Shown piece after piece: positions 19,511 through 29,243 of a stretch of DNA of 64,000 nucleotides. The notes beneath the pieces were generated by a model. That model ran no database searches. It saw nothing but the letters and a program-made list of their open reading frames with translations, and was not told the DNA's origin. The position numbers were made by a program, and so were the translations under genes. The stretch spans positions 496,001 through 560,000 of the forward strand of contig JBDTSP010000001.1 of NCBI GenBank assembly GCA_039931065.1. The letters are read 5' to 3'. This stretch comes from CADEED01 sp039931065 (lineage in GTDB: Bacteria; Pseudomonadota; Gammaproteobacteria; Steroidobacterales; Steroidobacteraceae). Within the stretch, counting starts at the first letter, position 1. Each line of letters opens with the position of its first letter.

Positions 19511-20989
19511 TTACCGGCGCCAGAAGGCCGGTGTAACCAGTACCAACAGCGGAAATATTTCTAGTCGCCCGAGAATCATGGCGAGTGTGCAAACCCAACT
19601 CTGGAAGTCGGTCAGGCTCGCGTAGTTGGTAGATGGGCCGACAGTTCCCAGCCCCGGGCCCATATTGTTGATGCAGGCGATGATCGCGCTGAACGCCGTC
19701 ATGAAGTCCAGGCCGGAAAGCAACAATGCGAAGGTCAATGTCACAACGCTGATGAAATACAGGAACGTGAATCCGAGTATCGCCGCCGGCAGGTTCTCCG
19801 GCATCACCCGACCACCGATCCGCAGCGGCAGGATAGCGCGCGGGTGCAGAAGTTGTTTGATCTGCTTTGCGGCCTGCCGACCGATGATCAGCGTACGAAT
19901 CATCTTGATCCCGCCGCCGGTCGATCCGGAGCTCACGGTGATGCAACTCAGGAACAGCATCCACATGGGTGCGAACACGGGCCAGGCAGCGAAGTCCTGC
20001 GTGGCGTACCCGCAATCGGTCGCAATGGTCACGAGGTTGAACGTGGCGTGGCGAAACGATTCGCCCAAGGTGCCATACGTGCCGGTCACGTAGAGATAGG
20101 TGCCGACCCCGATGCAACTCACCGCGAGCAAGCCGATCACATAGCGGACTTCCGTGTCGCGCACGTACGCGCCGAGGCTCAATGAGCGCCAAGCGAGGAA
20201 ATGCGTGGCGAAGTTCAGAGCCGCGAGCACCTGAAAGAACGTGAGCACGGCTTCGATCGGTATCGAATTGAAATACCCGACACTCGCGTCGTGTGTCGAA
20301 AATCCGCCGAGTGCCAGCGCGGAGAAGGCATGGCAGATCGCGTCAAACCAGCTCATGCCGGCGATTCGCAGGCTCACGGCACACGCCGCGGTGATCGCGG
20401 CATAAACGAGCCACAACGCCTTGGCGGTCTGTTCGATACGCGGCGTGAGCTTGCTGTCCTTCATCGGGCCGGGCGTTTCCGCCTTGAAAAGCTGCATGCC
20501 GCCGACACCGAGCAGCGGGAGAATCGCGACGGCCAGCACGATGATGCCCATGCCACCGAACCACTGCACCAGGTGGCGCCAGAGATTGATCGATGGCGGC
20601 ATCGTGTCGAGGCCGGTGAAGATCGTCGCGCCGGTCGTGGTCATCGACGAGGCCATCTCGAAGTACGCGTCCGTGAAGCTCAAGCTTTCGCCGAAGTGCA
20701 GCATCAAAGGCAGACATCCGACGAGAGGAATGAGCGTCCAGGTCAGGGCCACCAGCAAGAAGCCGTCGCGAATCTTGAGTTCGCGTTTGGCCTTGCGAGT
20801 GAGCAGCCAGGTGATCGCGCCTGTCGCGATACCGATGACCGATGCTTTCAGGAACGCCGGCAGCGCGGCGTCGTGACTGAAGAAGACGGCGGTGATCAGC
20901 GGCAGCAACATGGATGCGCTGAAGACCATTGTCACGGCCGCAAGGATGTTGGCGATCGGCAGCACGGTCTCGAACAGGCCGCCCATCAT
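19511..20989 (-). CDS. trkH: Potassium uptake channel subunit TrkH/KtrB family
   Basis: This inner-membrane K+ translocating subunit has the four pore-loop repeats of the superfamily: TTTGATIFTG, LGGFSTHD, TIATDCGYA and NNMGPGLG supply the selectivity-filter positions. About 490 aa are encoded from the MMGGLF start at 20989; a GTG at 21064 in frame would add 25 polar residues. Trk channels need a cytosolic NAD-binding TrkA/KtrA partner, and no such gene is in the window. It is divergent from the kdp operon, so two potassium systems share one regulatory gap. Confidence 0.93.
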   Translation of the reverse strand: MMGGLFETVLPIANILAAVTMVFSASMLLPLITAVFFSHDAALPAFLKASVIGIATGAITWLLTRKAKRELKIRDGFLLVALTWTLIPLVGCLPLMLHFGESLSFTDAYFEMASSMTTTGATIFTGLDTMPPSINLWRHLVQWFGGMGIIVLAVAILPLLGVGGMQLFKAETPGPMKDSKLTPRIEQTAKALWLVYAAITAACAVSLRIAGMSWFDAICHAFSALALGGFSTHDASVGYFNSIPIEAVLTFFQVLAALNFATHFLAWRSLSLGAYVRDTEVRYVIGLLAVSCIGVGTYLYVTGTYGTLGESFRHATFNLVTIATDCGYATQDFAAWPVFAPMWMLFLSCITVSSGSTGGGIKMIRTLIIGRQAAKQIKQLLHPRAILPLRIGGRVMPENLPAAILGFTFLYFISVVTLTFALLLSGLDFMTAFSAIIACINNMGPGLGTVGPSTNYASLTDFQSWVCTLAMILGRLEIFPLLVLVTPAFWRR

Positions 20990-21087
20990 TGGCGTCTTGA
21001 CAGCCAGATTGACGGAATCGATTCGGCGTTCCACGTCGCGAAGGTCCCTGCGGGAATGCGCCACGATATCGATGAGGTTGTGAGCGC

Positions 21088-21105
21088 GGTGTGAGTTTTC
21101 ACACC
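21088..21105. promoter_or_regulatory. Dyad between trkH and kdp, candidate operator
   Basis: GGTGTGA-GTTT-TCACACC is a perfect 7-bp inverted repeat about 90 bases before the first kdp codon and in the trkH upstream region. KdpE usually binds AT-rich sites in E. coli, so the owner of this site is unknown. A role in divergent control is inference. Confidence 0.4.
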
Positions 21106-21194
21106 AGGTTTCCGGCCGCGCGCTAGAGAATTCCTCACCACGTGCTCACGCGCGAACTACTAGATTGAGCGCGGAAATCGAAGGAGCTCGCGCC

Positions 21195-21287
21195 GTGGAA
21201 ACCATCATCGCAATCGTCACGCTGCTGCTGGCCGGCGTCACGTGGCTGCTATTCAGGCTGATCGCCGCACTGGAACCGCGCAAATGA
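21195..21287 (+). CDS. 30-residue single-pass membrane peptide leading the kdp operon
   Basis: A GTG at 21195 is preceded by AAGGAG at the right spacing. It encodes METIIAIVTLLLAGVTWLLF followed by RLIAALEPRK, i.e. one transmembrane helix with a basic end. The stop overlaps the kdpF ATG (ATGA). It is not KdpF itself, which follows. The strong ribosome site, the tight overlap and its resemblance in layout to KdpF suggest a real microprotein that may associate with the Kdp complex. Function unknown. Confidence 0.65.
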   Translation: METIIAIVTLLLAGVTWLLFRLIAALEPRK

Positions 21288-21376
21288 GCGTCATGAACTG
21301 GATCGGCCTTGCGCTGGCCGTCGGATTGGGCGTGTACCTCATCGTCGCGCTGCTGTTGCCGGAGAAATTCGAATGA
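21284..21376 (+). CDS. kdpF: Potassium-transporting ATPase small subunit KdpF
   Basis: KdpF is a single-helix lipid-like stabiliser of the KdpFABC complex. The frame encodes about 30 residues: MSVMNWIGLALAVGLGVYLI followed by VALLLPEKFE. The ending LLxPEKF is the family hallmark. The ATG at 21284 overlaps the upstream stop; an in-frame ATG at 21293 would give 27 residues. Its stop overlaps the kdpA ATG. Confidence 0.88.
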   Translation: MSVMNWIGLALAVGLGVYLIVALLLPEKFE

Positions 21377-23115
21377 GCGCTGCTGGCGTTATTCAGATCC
21401 TCCTGTACTTCGGCGTGCTGCTCGCACTGGTCAAGCCGCTGGGCGGTTTCATGGCGAAGGTGTACCAGGGCGAACGCACTTTTCTTTCGCCGGTCGTTGG
21501 ACCCGTGGAACGAGTCGTGTACCGAGCAGCCGGCATCGACCCGAATTCCGAGTCGAACTGGAAGCGCTACACGATCGCGGTACTGATCATGAACTTCATC
21601 GGTTTTCTGGTGGTGTACCTGCTGCAGAGGCTGCAAGGCGTACTGCCCTTCAACCCGCAAGGCTTTGCCGCAGTCGCCCCGGATTCCGCATTCAACACCG
21701 CGGTGAGCTTCGCTACCAACACCAACTGGCAAGGTTATGGCGGCGAAAGCACGATGAGCTATCTCACGCAGATGATTGGGCTCGGAGTGCAGAATTTTCT
21801 TTCGGCGGCTTCCGGAATGGCGGTGCTGATCGCGTTGATTCGCGGTTTCACGCGGCGCCAGTCGAGCACCATCGGCAACTTCTATGTCGACTTCACGCGC
21901 GGCACGCTCTACATCCTGCTGCCGTTGTCGCTGATCCTCGCTATCGTGCTCATGTCGCAGGGCGTCGTGCAGACGTTCTCTGCCTATCAGACTGCTGAGC
22001 TGTTGGAACCGGCCACCCATGCGGAGCAGCTCACGCACCAGACGATTCCGCTGGGACCGGCGGCGAGCCAGGTCGCGATCAAACAGCTCGGTACGAACGG
22101 CGGTGGCTTCTTCAACGTGAACTCCGCTCATCCGTTGGAAAGCCCGACGCCGTTTTCGAATTTCCTGGAGATGCTCGCGATCCTGCTGATTCCTGCGGCG
22201 CTCTGTTACACGTTCGGGCGAATGGTTGGCGACACCCGTCAGGGATGGGCGGTATTGGCCGCCATGCTGGTGATCTTTGTCCCGTTGGTGTTTGGCGCCT
22301 ACGTCGCCGAGCAAGCCGGCAATCCGCGCTTCGACGCGCTCGGTGTCGATCAGCTCGCCGCTGCCATACAGTCCGGCGGAAACATGGAAGGCAAGGAAGT
22401 GCGGTTCGGCATCGCCAACTCCGCGCTTTGGGCGAGTGCGACGACCGCCGCATCGAATGGCTCGGTGAATTCCATGCACGATTCGTTCACGCCACTCGGC
22501 GGCCTCGTGCCGATGTGGCTCATGCAACTGGGAGAAGTCGTTTTCGGCGGTGTGGGCAGCGGGCTCTACGGCATGCTGATGTTTGCGGTCATCGCCGTGT
22601 TCATCGCCGGTCTCATGGTGGGACGCACGCCGGAATATCTGGGGAAGAAGATCGAATCCTACGAAGTGAAGATGGCTTCGATCGTGTTGCTGGTGCCTCC
22701 ACTGCTGGTGCTGGTAGGGACCGCCATTGCGAGCGTCGCGCCCGCCGCCGTCGCGAGCGTCGCAAACCCGGGCGCCCACGGGTTTTCCGAGATCCTCTAT
22801 GCGTTCTCCTCGGCCGGCAACAATAACGGCAGTGCGTTCGCCGGGCTATCGGCCAATACGCCGTTCTACAACATCGCCCTCGGCGTCGCGATGTGGGCTT
22901 CCCGATACTGGTTGATGGTCCCGGTGCTGGCGCTGGCGGGTAGTTTGGCTGCGAAGAAGGGCACGGCCGTAACGGCGGGTACGCTGCCGACGCACACACC
23001 ACTTTTCATCACCATACTCGTGGGCGTCGTGCTCATGGTGGGTGCACTGACATTCGTGCCATCGCTGGCGCTCGGACCGATCGCTGAGCATCTGCAAATA
23101 ACTGCTCTACAGTGA
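21373..23115 (+). CDS. kdpA: Potassium-transporting ATPase, K+-binding channel subunit KdpA
   Basis: KdpA is the channel-like subunit that takes up K+ with very high affinity. The protein is 580 aa with about ten membrane helices. It has the pore-loop filters of the superfamily, for example TNTNWQGYGGE, QLGTNGGGFFNVNSAHP and FSSAGNNNGSAF. The ATG overlaps the kdpF stop (ATGA). The length is slightly above that of the E. coli protein (557). Confidence 0.97.
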   Translation: MSAAGVIQILLYFGVLLALVKPLGGFMAKVYQGERTFLSPVVGPVERVVYRAAGIDPNSESNWKRYTIAVLIMNFIGFLVVYLLQRLQGVLPFNPQGFAAVAPDSAFNTAVSFATNTNWQGYGGESTMSYLTQMIGLGVQNFLSAASGMAVLIALIRGFTRRQSSTIGNFYVDFTRGTLYILLPLSLILAIVLMSQGVVQTFSAYQTAELLEPATHAEQLTHQTIPLGPAASQVAIKQLGTNGGGFFNVNSAHPLESPTPFSNFLEMLAILLIPAALCYTFGRMVGDTRQGWAVLAAMLVIFVPLVFGAYVAEQAGNPRFDALGVDQLAAAIQSGGNMEGKEVRFGIANSALWASATTAASNGSVNSMHDSFTPLGGLVPMWLMQLGEVVFGGVGSGLYGMLMFAVIAVFIAGLMVGRTPEYLGKKIESYEVKMASIVLLVPPLLVLVGTAIASVAPAAVASVANPGAHGFSEILYAFSSAGNNNGSAFAGLSANTPFYNIALGVAMWASRYWLMVPVLALAGSLAAKKGTAVTAGTLPTHTPLFITILVGVVLMVGALTFVPSLALGPIAEHLQITALQ

Positions 23116-23133
23116 ACAGAACGAGCACCTGAC

Positions 23134-25212
23134 ATGAATACTCAATCGAAAGCCGGGGCACGAACTCGCGCTCCCTATGTCACGGGCCAGATCGTTCGCG
23201 GTGCCCTCGTCGGTGCATTCGGCAAACTCAATCCGCGCCTGCAGATCCGCAATCCAGTGATGTTTGTGGTTTTTGTCGGAAGCATTTTCACGACAGTCAT
23301 TGGCGTCGGCGCGGCGCTCGGGAAATTTCCGAGTGAAGGCCCGCCAGGTTTCATCCTCGCGGTTGCGACCTGGTTATGGCTGACGGTGCTGTTCGCCAAC
23401 TTCGCCGAGGCAGTGGCCGAAGGGCGAGGAAAGGCACAGGCAGCGACGCTGCGTTCGATGCGGCGCCATGTCCAGGCGAAGAAACTGCTCGGCAGCAAGG
23501 CGGACGAGTACCAGATCGTGGATGCGGGCTCGCTCAAGCGCGACGACCTGGTGCTGATCGAGGCCGGCGAGGTGATTCCTGCGGACGGCGAGATCGTCGA
23601 AGGTGTCGCATCGGTGAACGAAAGTGCCGTGACCGGCGAGTCCGCGCCGGTGCTGCGTGAGGCCGGTGGCGACTTCTCCTCGGTGACCGGTGGCACGCGC
23701 GTGTTGTCCGACCGGATCATCGTGCGTATCACCAGCAAGGAAGGCGAAGGGTTTCTCGACCGCATGATCGCAATGGTGGAGGGAGCGAAACGCGGCAAGA
23801 CGCCGAACGAGATCGCGCTGTCGATCCTGCTTGCGATGATGACGCTGGTCTTCCTGCTCGCGACCGCGACACTTGCGCCGTTCTCGCAGTTTGCGGTCGA
23901 TGCCGCGGGTCAGGGATCGGCGATCTCCCTCACGATATTGATCGCGCTGCTGGTGTGCCTGATTCCGACCACGATCGGCGCGCTGCTGTCGGCGATCGGC
24001 ATCGCCGGGATGGACCGCATGGTGCGGGCGAACGTCATCGCAACTTCGGGTCGCGCCGTCGAAGCCGCGGGCGACGTGGATGTTCTGCTGCTCGACAAGA
24101 CCGGCACGATTACGCTGGGAGACCGTCAGGCATTCACCTTCGCACCTGCGCCCGGCATTCCCGAGCAGGAGCTCGCGGACGCGGCGCAACTCGCCTCGTT
24201 GGCCGACGAAACGCCCGAGGGGCGTTCGATCGTCGTGCTCGCCAAGCAGAAGTTCCAGCTCCGCGGACGCGATCTGGCCGCGACGACGCACGTGTTTCAC
24301 AAGTTCTCGGCCCAAACGCGAATGAGTGGCGTCGACCTGGAGGATCGGCAACTTCGCAAGGGCGCGGCCGACGCGATACGGAAGTTCATCGAGGAGCAAG
24401 GCGGGCTTTGGCCCGTCAAGATCGGCGAGTCTGTCAATGCAATCGCACGGACTGGCGCGACACCCATTGTTGTTGCCGATGGGCGGCGCGCGCTGGGCGT
24501 CATCGAGCTGCGCGATATCGTCAAGGGTGGAATTCGCGAGCGCTTCGCTGAGCTCCGTCAGATGGGAATCAAGACCATCATGGTCACGGGCGACAATCGA
24601 TTGACCGCCGCGGCGATCGCGGCCGAAGCAGGCGTCGACGATTTCCTGGCCGAAGCGACACCGGAAAAGAAGCTCGAGCTCATCCGTCAGCATCAGTCGG
24701 AGGGCCGGCTCGTCGCCATGTGCGGCGATGGCACCAATGATGCGCCGGCATTGGCGCAGGCTGACGTGGCCGTCGCGATGAACACGGGAACCCAGGCGGC
24801 AAAGGAAGCCGGAAACATGGTGGATCTCGATTCGAATCCAACCAAGTTGATCGAAATCGTGGATGTCGGCAAACAGATGCTGGTGACGCGCGGAGCTTTG
24901 ACGACCTTTTCGATCGCCAACGACGTTTCAAAATATTTCGCGATCATCCCGGCGGCGTTCGCCGCTACCTATCCGGCACTCGGTGCGCTCAACATCATGA
25001 GACTGGCGACGCCACAAAGCGCGATTCTCTCAGCCGTCATTTTCAACGCGCTGGTAATTCCGATGCTCGTGCCGCTGGCGCTGCGCGGCGTCAAGACGCG
25101 GGCCGCCTCCGCCGGAATTCTTCTCCGGCGGAATCTGCTCATCTACGGACTGGGCGGCATCATCGCACCCTTCGTCGGAATCAAGATTATCGACATGTGT
25201 GTGTCCCTATGA
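23134..25212 (+). CDS. kdpB: Potassium-transporting ATPase, ATP-binding subunit KdpB
   Basis: KdpB is the P-type ATPase subunit. It is 692 aa with the phosphorylation motif DKTGTIT (Asp321), TGES in the actuator domain, and MCGDGTNDAPALAQADVAVAM in the hinge. The ion-path motif IPTTIGAL is present. The serine that is inhibited by phosphorylation in E. coli lies in TGES, and that motif is conserved here. The stop overlaps the kdpC ATG. Confidence 0.97.
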   Translation: MNTQSKAGARTRAPYVTGQIVRGALVGAFGKLNPRLQIRNPVMFVVFVGSIFTTVIGVGAALGKFPSEGPPGFILAVATWLWLTVLFANFAEAVAEGRGKAQAATLRSMRRHVQAKKLLGSKADEYQIVDAGSLKRDDLVLIEAGEVIPADGEIVEGVASVNESAVTGESAPVLREAGGDFSSVTGGTRVLSDRIIVRITSKEGEGFLDRMIAMVEGAKRGKTPNEIALSILLAMMTLVFLLATATLAPFSQFAVDAAGQGSAISLTILIALLVCLIPTTIGALLSAIGIAGMDRMVRANVIATSGRAVEAAGDVDVLLLDKTGTITLGDRQAFTFAPAPGIPEQELADAAQLASLADETPEGRSIVVLAKQKFQLRGRDLAATTHVFHKFSAQTRMSGVDLEDRQLRKGAADAIRKFIEEQGGLWPVKIGESVNAIARTGATPIVVADGRRALGVIELRDIVKGGIRERFAELRQMGIKTIMVTGDNRLTAAAIAAEAGVDDFLAEATPEKKLELIRQHQSEGRLVAMCGDGTNDAPALAQADVAVAMNTGTQAAKEAGNMVDLDSNPTKLIEIVDVGKQMLVTRGALTTFSIANDVSKYFAIIPAAFAATYPALGALNIMRLATPQSAILSAVIFNALVIPMLVPLALRGVKTRAASAGILLRRNLLIYGLGGIIAPFVGIKIIDMCVSL

Positions 25213-25784
25213 ACGAAATGCGTCCGCCCTTGGTGGTGTTCATTCTCTTGACCGTCATCACAGGCCTCTTGTATCCAATGATGGTGACTGGCGTTGGGCA
25301 TGTGGCCTTTCGACGGCAGGTCAACGGCAGTCAGATCGAAGTGGGAGGGCGGGTCATGGGCTCCAGCCTTCTCGGACAGCCATTCTCTGGTCAAAAGTAT
25401 TTCTGGAGCCGGCCGTCAGCTACCGGCCCGCAGCCGTACAATGGCGCCGCTTCGAGCGGTTCGAATCAGGGACCTAGCAACCCCGTACTGGAATCGGCAG
25501 TGAAAGATCGCATCGCCGCATTGCGAAGCACGGATCCGGGCAACCCCGCTCGGGTGCCAGTCGATCTCGTGACGGCATCGGGCAGCGGGCTGGATCCGCA
25601 CATTTCCGCGGCGGCCGCGGAGTACCAAATTGCACGAGTTGCGCGGGCCAGGAGAATGCCGGAGGAGGACGTTCGCAAGCTCGTGCAACAGGCGACTGTC
25701 GGGCGCACGTTCGGCATTCTGGGCGAGCCGCGTGTCAATGTGCTCGAATTGAATCTCTCGTTGGACGCCAGTCCCGGTACCTGA
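25209..25784 (+). CDS. kdpC: Potassium-transporting ATPase subunit KdpC
   Basis: KdpC is the single-pass periplasmic-facing chaperone subunit of the complex. The start ATG at 25209 overlaps the kdpB stop (ATGA) and gives 191 aa; an ATG 12 bases upstream is less likely. One N-terminal membrane helix (VVFILLTVITGLLYPMMVTG) is followed by the signature FSGQKYFWSRPSAT, and DLVTASGSGLDPHISAAAAEYQ further on. The fold is complete. Confidence 0.95.
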   Translation: MNEMRPPLVVFILLTVITGLLYPMMVTGVGHVAFRRQVNGSQIEVGGRVMGSSLLGQPFSGQKYFWSRPSATGPQPYNGAASSGSNQGPSNPVLESAVKDRIAALRSTDPGNPARVPVDLVTASGSGLDPHISAAAAEYQIARVARARRMPEEDVRKLVQQATVGRTFGILGEPRVNVLELNLSLDASPGT

Positions 25785-25794
25785 ATTCTGGAAT

Positions 25795-28494
25795 GTGAAC
25801 GAACCACGACCTGACCCCGATGAGTTGTTAGCCAAGGTCATCGCAGACGAAACGCGTGCCAGGCGCGGCAAACTGCGCATCTTTTTCGGCGCCAGCGCCG
25901 GCGTGGGCAAGACGTACTCGATGCTCGAAGCTGCCCGCGTCATTCGCACGAGCGGAGTCGATATCGTGATCGGCTATGTCGAGCCGCATGGCCGCATCGA
26001 GACGGAAAAGCTGCTCGAAGGCCTGGAACAGTTGCCGACGATGCCGGTGAACTACCGCGGCACACTCCGGCGCGAGTTCGATCTCAACGCGAGCCTCGCG
26101 CGCCGGCCGGCGATCCTCGTGGTGGACGAGCTTGCGCACTCCAATCTCATCGATGGCGACCCGGCACCCCGGCACGCCAAACGATGGCAGGACATTGAAG
26201 AACTGCTCGAGCAGGGCATCAATGTGTGGACTACTGTCAACGTGCAGCACCTCGAGAGCCTGAACGACCTGGTGGCGCAAATCACGGGAGTGCGTCAGCG
26301 CGAGACTATTCCCGATCGCATCTTTGACGAAGCAGACGAAATCGAGCTCATCGACCTGCCGCCTGACGACCTGATCGGGCGGCTGAAGGCGGGCAAGGTC
26401 TACGTACCCGAACAGGTCCCGACTGCGATCGAAAGATTTTTTCGAAAGTCGAACCTGATCGCACTGCGCGAGCTCTCATTACGCCGTGTCGCCGATCGCG
26501 TGGACGCGGCCGCGCGTGCATCGGTGCTCACCGATCGAACTTCACGCGCCTGGATGGCCAGAGACCGCATCATGGTCGCCATCGGCCCCGACGCCCAGGC
26601 CGAGCAGCTTGTGCGAGCGGGCAAACGAATAGCCGACGGGCTGGACGCTGAGTGGTCAGTGGTCTACGTAGAGACTCCCGAACTACTGCGGCTGTCTGCC
26701 GCCGAGCGCAATCGTCGCATCGACCTGCTGAGGCTGGCCGAGTCGCTGGGTGCCGAGACGGTCACACTCGACGGGCCGTCCGCGGCACAGGTGTTGCTCG
26801 AATACGCGCTCACCAGGAAGGCCACGCGCGTTGTGATCGGGGCGCCGAAGCGGCGCGGAGTGTGGGCCTGGCTGCGACCTTCGACAACCTCTGAGCTGAT
26901 TCGCAACGCCCGTGGCTTCGACGTGATCACGATCGGTCTCGCTGATGAGATGCACCCGCCAGTTGGACGCCCGGCGCCATCGGTGCTTGCGGAGTTCGCT
27001 GCGCCTGTTCACTGGAAACGATACGTGTGGGCACTGGTTACGAGTGCGATCGCGACGGCAGTTGCCTTTGCGATGTTCCCGTATTTCGAACTCGTAAACA
27101 TCGTGATGGCGTATGTACTGGCCTCGACGATCGCCGGCGTTCGATTCGGTCGCGGCCCTGCTGTTCTCGCGGCGGTGGTCAATGTGCTCGCTTTCGACTT
27201 CTGCTTTGTGCCGCCGCGATTCACGTTTTCGGTTGCAGACGTCCAGTACATCGTCACCTTTGCGGTCATGTTGATCGTGGCGGTCACGCTGGCCAACCTC
27301 ATGGCGAGTGTGCGCCAACAAACTCGCGTCGCGGGCGCACGTGAGCGCCGCACTTCGCTGCTCTATGCGATGAGCCGCGAATTGGCAGCCACGCGCGGGC
27401 TGAACAATATGGCTGTCGTCGCGGTTCGTCATATCGCCGAAGTTTTCGATTGCCAGGCCGTTGTGCTCCTGCCGGATTCTGGCGGCAGATTGCGCCATCC
27501 GGGCGAAGCCGCGGTCGAGGTCTCCTTCAAGAACGCGGACCTGTCGATCGCACAATGGGTCGTCGATCACGGCAAACGCGCGGGCCTCGGGTCGGACACG
27601 TTGCCGGCGGCACCGGCGCTCTATCTACCACTGACTGACGAGCCTCAACGGCTGGGTGTGCTCGCGGTTCTGCCTGCGAATCGTCGGCGGGTCTTGCTGC
27701 CCGAGCAGCGACACTTGCTCGAGACGTTCGCAGGGCAACTCGGCCTTGCGATGGAACGGGCACGGCTCGCAGACCAGGCGGAGGCAGCGCGCGTGTCGGC
27801 CGAGACGGAAAGTCTCCGCAATACGCTGCTCGCCTCGATTTCACATGATTTGCGGACACCCCTTTCGGTGATTGCCGGCGCCAGCAGCACGCTCGTGGAA
27901 CGCGGTCGCGATCTTGACGAGGATACGCGCCAATCGCTCGCAAGGGCTGTGGAGACCAAGGCGCGCGAGATGTCCGAACTGGTGTCGAACGTACTCGACC
28001 TCATGCGCTTCGAGTCGGGCCAGATCGCACTGCGTCGCGACTGGCAAACGCTCGACGATCTGGTCGGCTCGGCGCTGGGGCGCGTCGAAGAACGCATTCG
28101 GAGCCATCCTGTCGAGATCGTGATTCCCCCCGAGCTGCCCGCTCTGTTTGTCGACGCGAACTTGGTCGTTCAGGCTCTCGTGAATCTTCTCGACAACATC
28201 GCCAAGTACACGCCCCCTGACACACCCATTCACATCTCGGCGCAAGTGGACGACGCTCTGGTACTCGTGACTGTCGATGATGAAGGCCCGGGGCTTCCCG
28301 CCGCGCAGCGGGAGCGACTCTTTGACAAGTTCCAGCGCGGCCAGGATGAAGGGTCGGTAGTTGGAGTCGGGCTCGGCCTCGCAATTTGCCGCACCATCAT
28401 TCAGGCGCACGGCGGAGTCATCACAGCCGGCGACAGGCCCGGCGGCGGAGCACGACTGCAATTCACGCTGCCAACCAAAGAGCCAGCCTCGTGA
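25795..28494 (+). CDS. kdpD: Sensor histidine kinase KdpD
   Basis: KdpD senses K+ limitation and turgor/ionic stress and phosphorylates KdpE. The 899-aa protein begins with a GTG. In order it has the KdpD N-terminal domain with Walker A GASAGVGKTY (about 32-41), a USP-like domain with GAPKRRGVWAWLRPS, a four-helix DUF4118 membrane region (about 405-510), a GAF-like segment, the HisKA box SISHDLRTPLSVIAG (His about 685), and the ATPase with DEGPGLP and VGVGLGLAIC. All signalling residues are present. Confidence 0.96.
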   Translation: MNEPRPDPDELLAKVIADETRARRGKLRIFFGASAGVGKTYSMLEAARVIRTSGVDIVIGYVEPHGRIETEKLLEGLEQLPTMPVNYRGTLRREFDLNASLARRPAILVVDELAHSNLIDGDPAPRHAKRWQDIEELLEQGINVWTTVNVQHLESLNDLVAQITGVRQRETIPDRIFDEADEIELIDLPPDDLIGRLKAGKVYVPEQVPTAIERFFRKSNLIALRELSLRRVADRVDAAARASVLTDRTSRAWMARDRIMVAIGPDAQAEQLVRAGKRIADGLDAEWSVVYVETPELLRLSAAERNRRIDLLRLAESLGAETVTLDGPSAAQVLLEYALTRKATRVVIGAPKRRGVWAWLRPSTTSELIRNARGFDVITIGLADEMHPPVGRPAPSVLAEFAAPVHWKRYVWALVTSAIATAVAFAMFPYFELVNIVMAYVLASTIAGVRFGRGPAVLAAVVNVLAFDFCFVPPRFTFSVADVQYIVTFAVMLIVAVTLANLMASVRQQTRVAGARERRTSLLYAMSRELAATRGLNNMAVVAVRHIAEVFDCQAVVLLPDSGGRLRHPGEAAVEVSFKNADLSIAQWVVDHGKRAGLGSDTLPAAPALYLPLTDEPQRLGVLAVLPANRRRVLLPEQRHLLETFAGQLGLAMERARLADQAEAARVSAETESLRNTLLASISHDLRTPLSVIAGASSTLVERGRDLDEDTRQSLARAVETKAREMSELVSNVLDLMRFESGQIALRRDWQTLDDLVGSALGRVEERIRSHPVEIVIPPELPALFVDANLVVQALVNLLDNIAKYTPPDTPIHISAQVDDALVLVTVDDEGPGLPAAQRERLFDKFQRGQDEGSVVGVGLGLAICRTIIQAHGGVITAGDRPGGGARLQFTLPTKEPAS

Positions 28495-29225
28495 CTCAGG
28501 CGATGCATCGGATTCTCGTCATCGAAGATGACGCTGCAATTCGCAACGTGCTGCGGGTCCTGTTATGCGCCGAGCAGTATCGCGTCGTCGAAGCGGAAAC
28601 GGCCGCACGCGCGGATATTGAGGCGCGAACGCATCGGCCCGACCTGTTGCTCGTCGATCTCGGGCTGCCGGACGGTGACGGCATCACGGTCATTAAAGAA
28701 GTGCGCGCCTGGTCAACAGTGCCGATACTCGTGCTGTCGGCGCGGACGATGGACGCGCAGAAAGTCGCCGCGCTGGACGCCGGCGCCGACGACTACGTGA
28801 CCAAACCTTTCAGCGCGCCGGAGCTCCTGGCCCGGGTCCGCGCGGCCTTGCGTCGCAGCGCGCGAAATATCGAACAGCCGCCAGTTCTGCAACTTGGAAA
28901 CATCGCGATCGACCTGACGCGGCGCGAAGCGCGTTCCCCAAGCGCGGAAGTTCATCTGACGCCGCTCGAATATCGTGTGCTCGATTGCCTTGCGCGACAG
29001 GGTGGGATGATCGTCACGGCGAACCAGTTGATTCGGGAAGTGTGGGGCCCGGGTCGACTCGGCGATACCCGGAGCCTTCGAGTGTGCATCAAGAATCTGC
29101 GCCAGAAGCTCGAAGCGAATTCTTCGCGGCCGCAGTACATCGTGACGGAGCCGGGAGTTGGATATCGCCTGCGAGTCCCCTTGGTCACGGACGCAGTGCC
29201 TGCCTCGTCGAGACGCGCGGACTGA
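28491..29225 (+). CDS. kdpE: Response regulator KdpE
   Basis: KdpE is an OmpR-family transcription factor that activates kdpFABC. The receiver domain has VIEDDAAI, the phospho-acceptor Asp in LLLVDLGLPDGDG, and the conserved Lys in DDYVTKPFS. The winged-helix domain has LTPLEYRVLDCLARQGG and ends with YIVTEPGVGYRLRVP. I start at the GTG at 28491, which overlaps the kdpD stop (GTGA); the ATG at 28503 is the alternative. Confidence 0.95.
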   Translation: MTQAMHRILVIEDDAAIRNVLRVLLCAEQYRVVEAETAARADIEARTHRPDLLLVDLGLPDGDGITVIKEVRAWSTVPILVLSARTMDAQKVAALDAGADDYVTKPFSAPELLARVRAALRRSARNIEQPPVLQLGNIAIDLTRREARSPSAEVHLTPLEYRVLDCLARQGGMIVTANQLIREVWGPGRLGDTRSLRVCIKNLRQKLEANSSRPQYIVTEPGVGYRLRVPLVTDAVPASSRRAD

Positions 29226-29243
29226 CGGCATGAGCCGTACCGT

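Noticed and set aside
21253..22779. 508-codon minus-strand open frame
   Set aside because: Antisense shadow of kdpA.
23374..24693. 439-codon minus-strand open frame
   Set aside because: Antisense shadow of kdpB.
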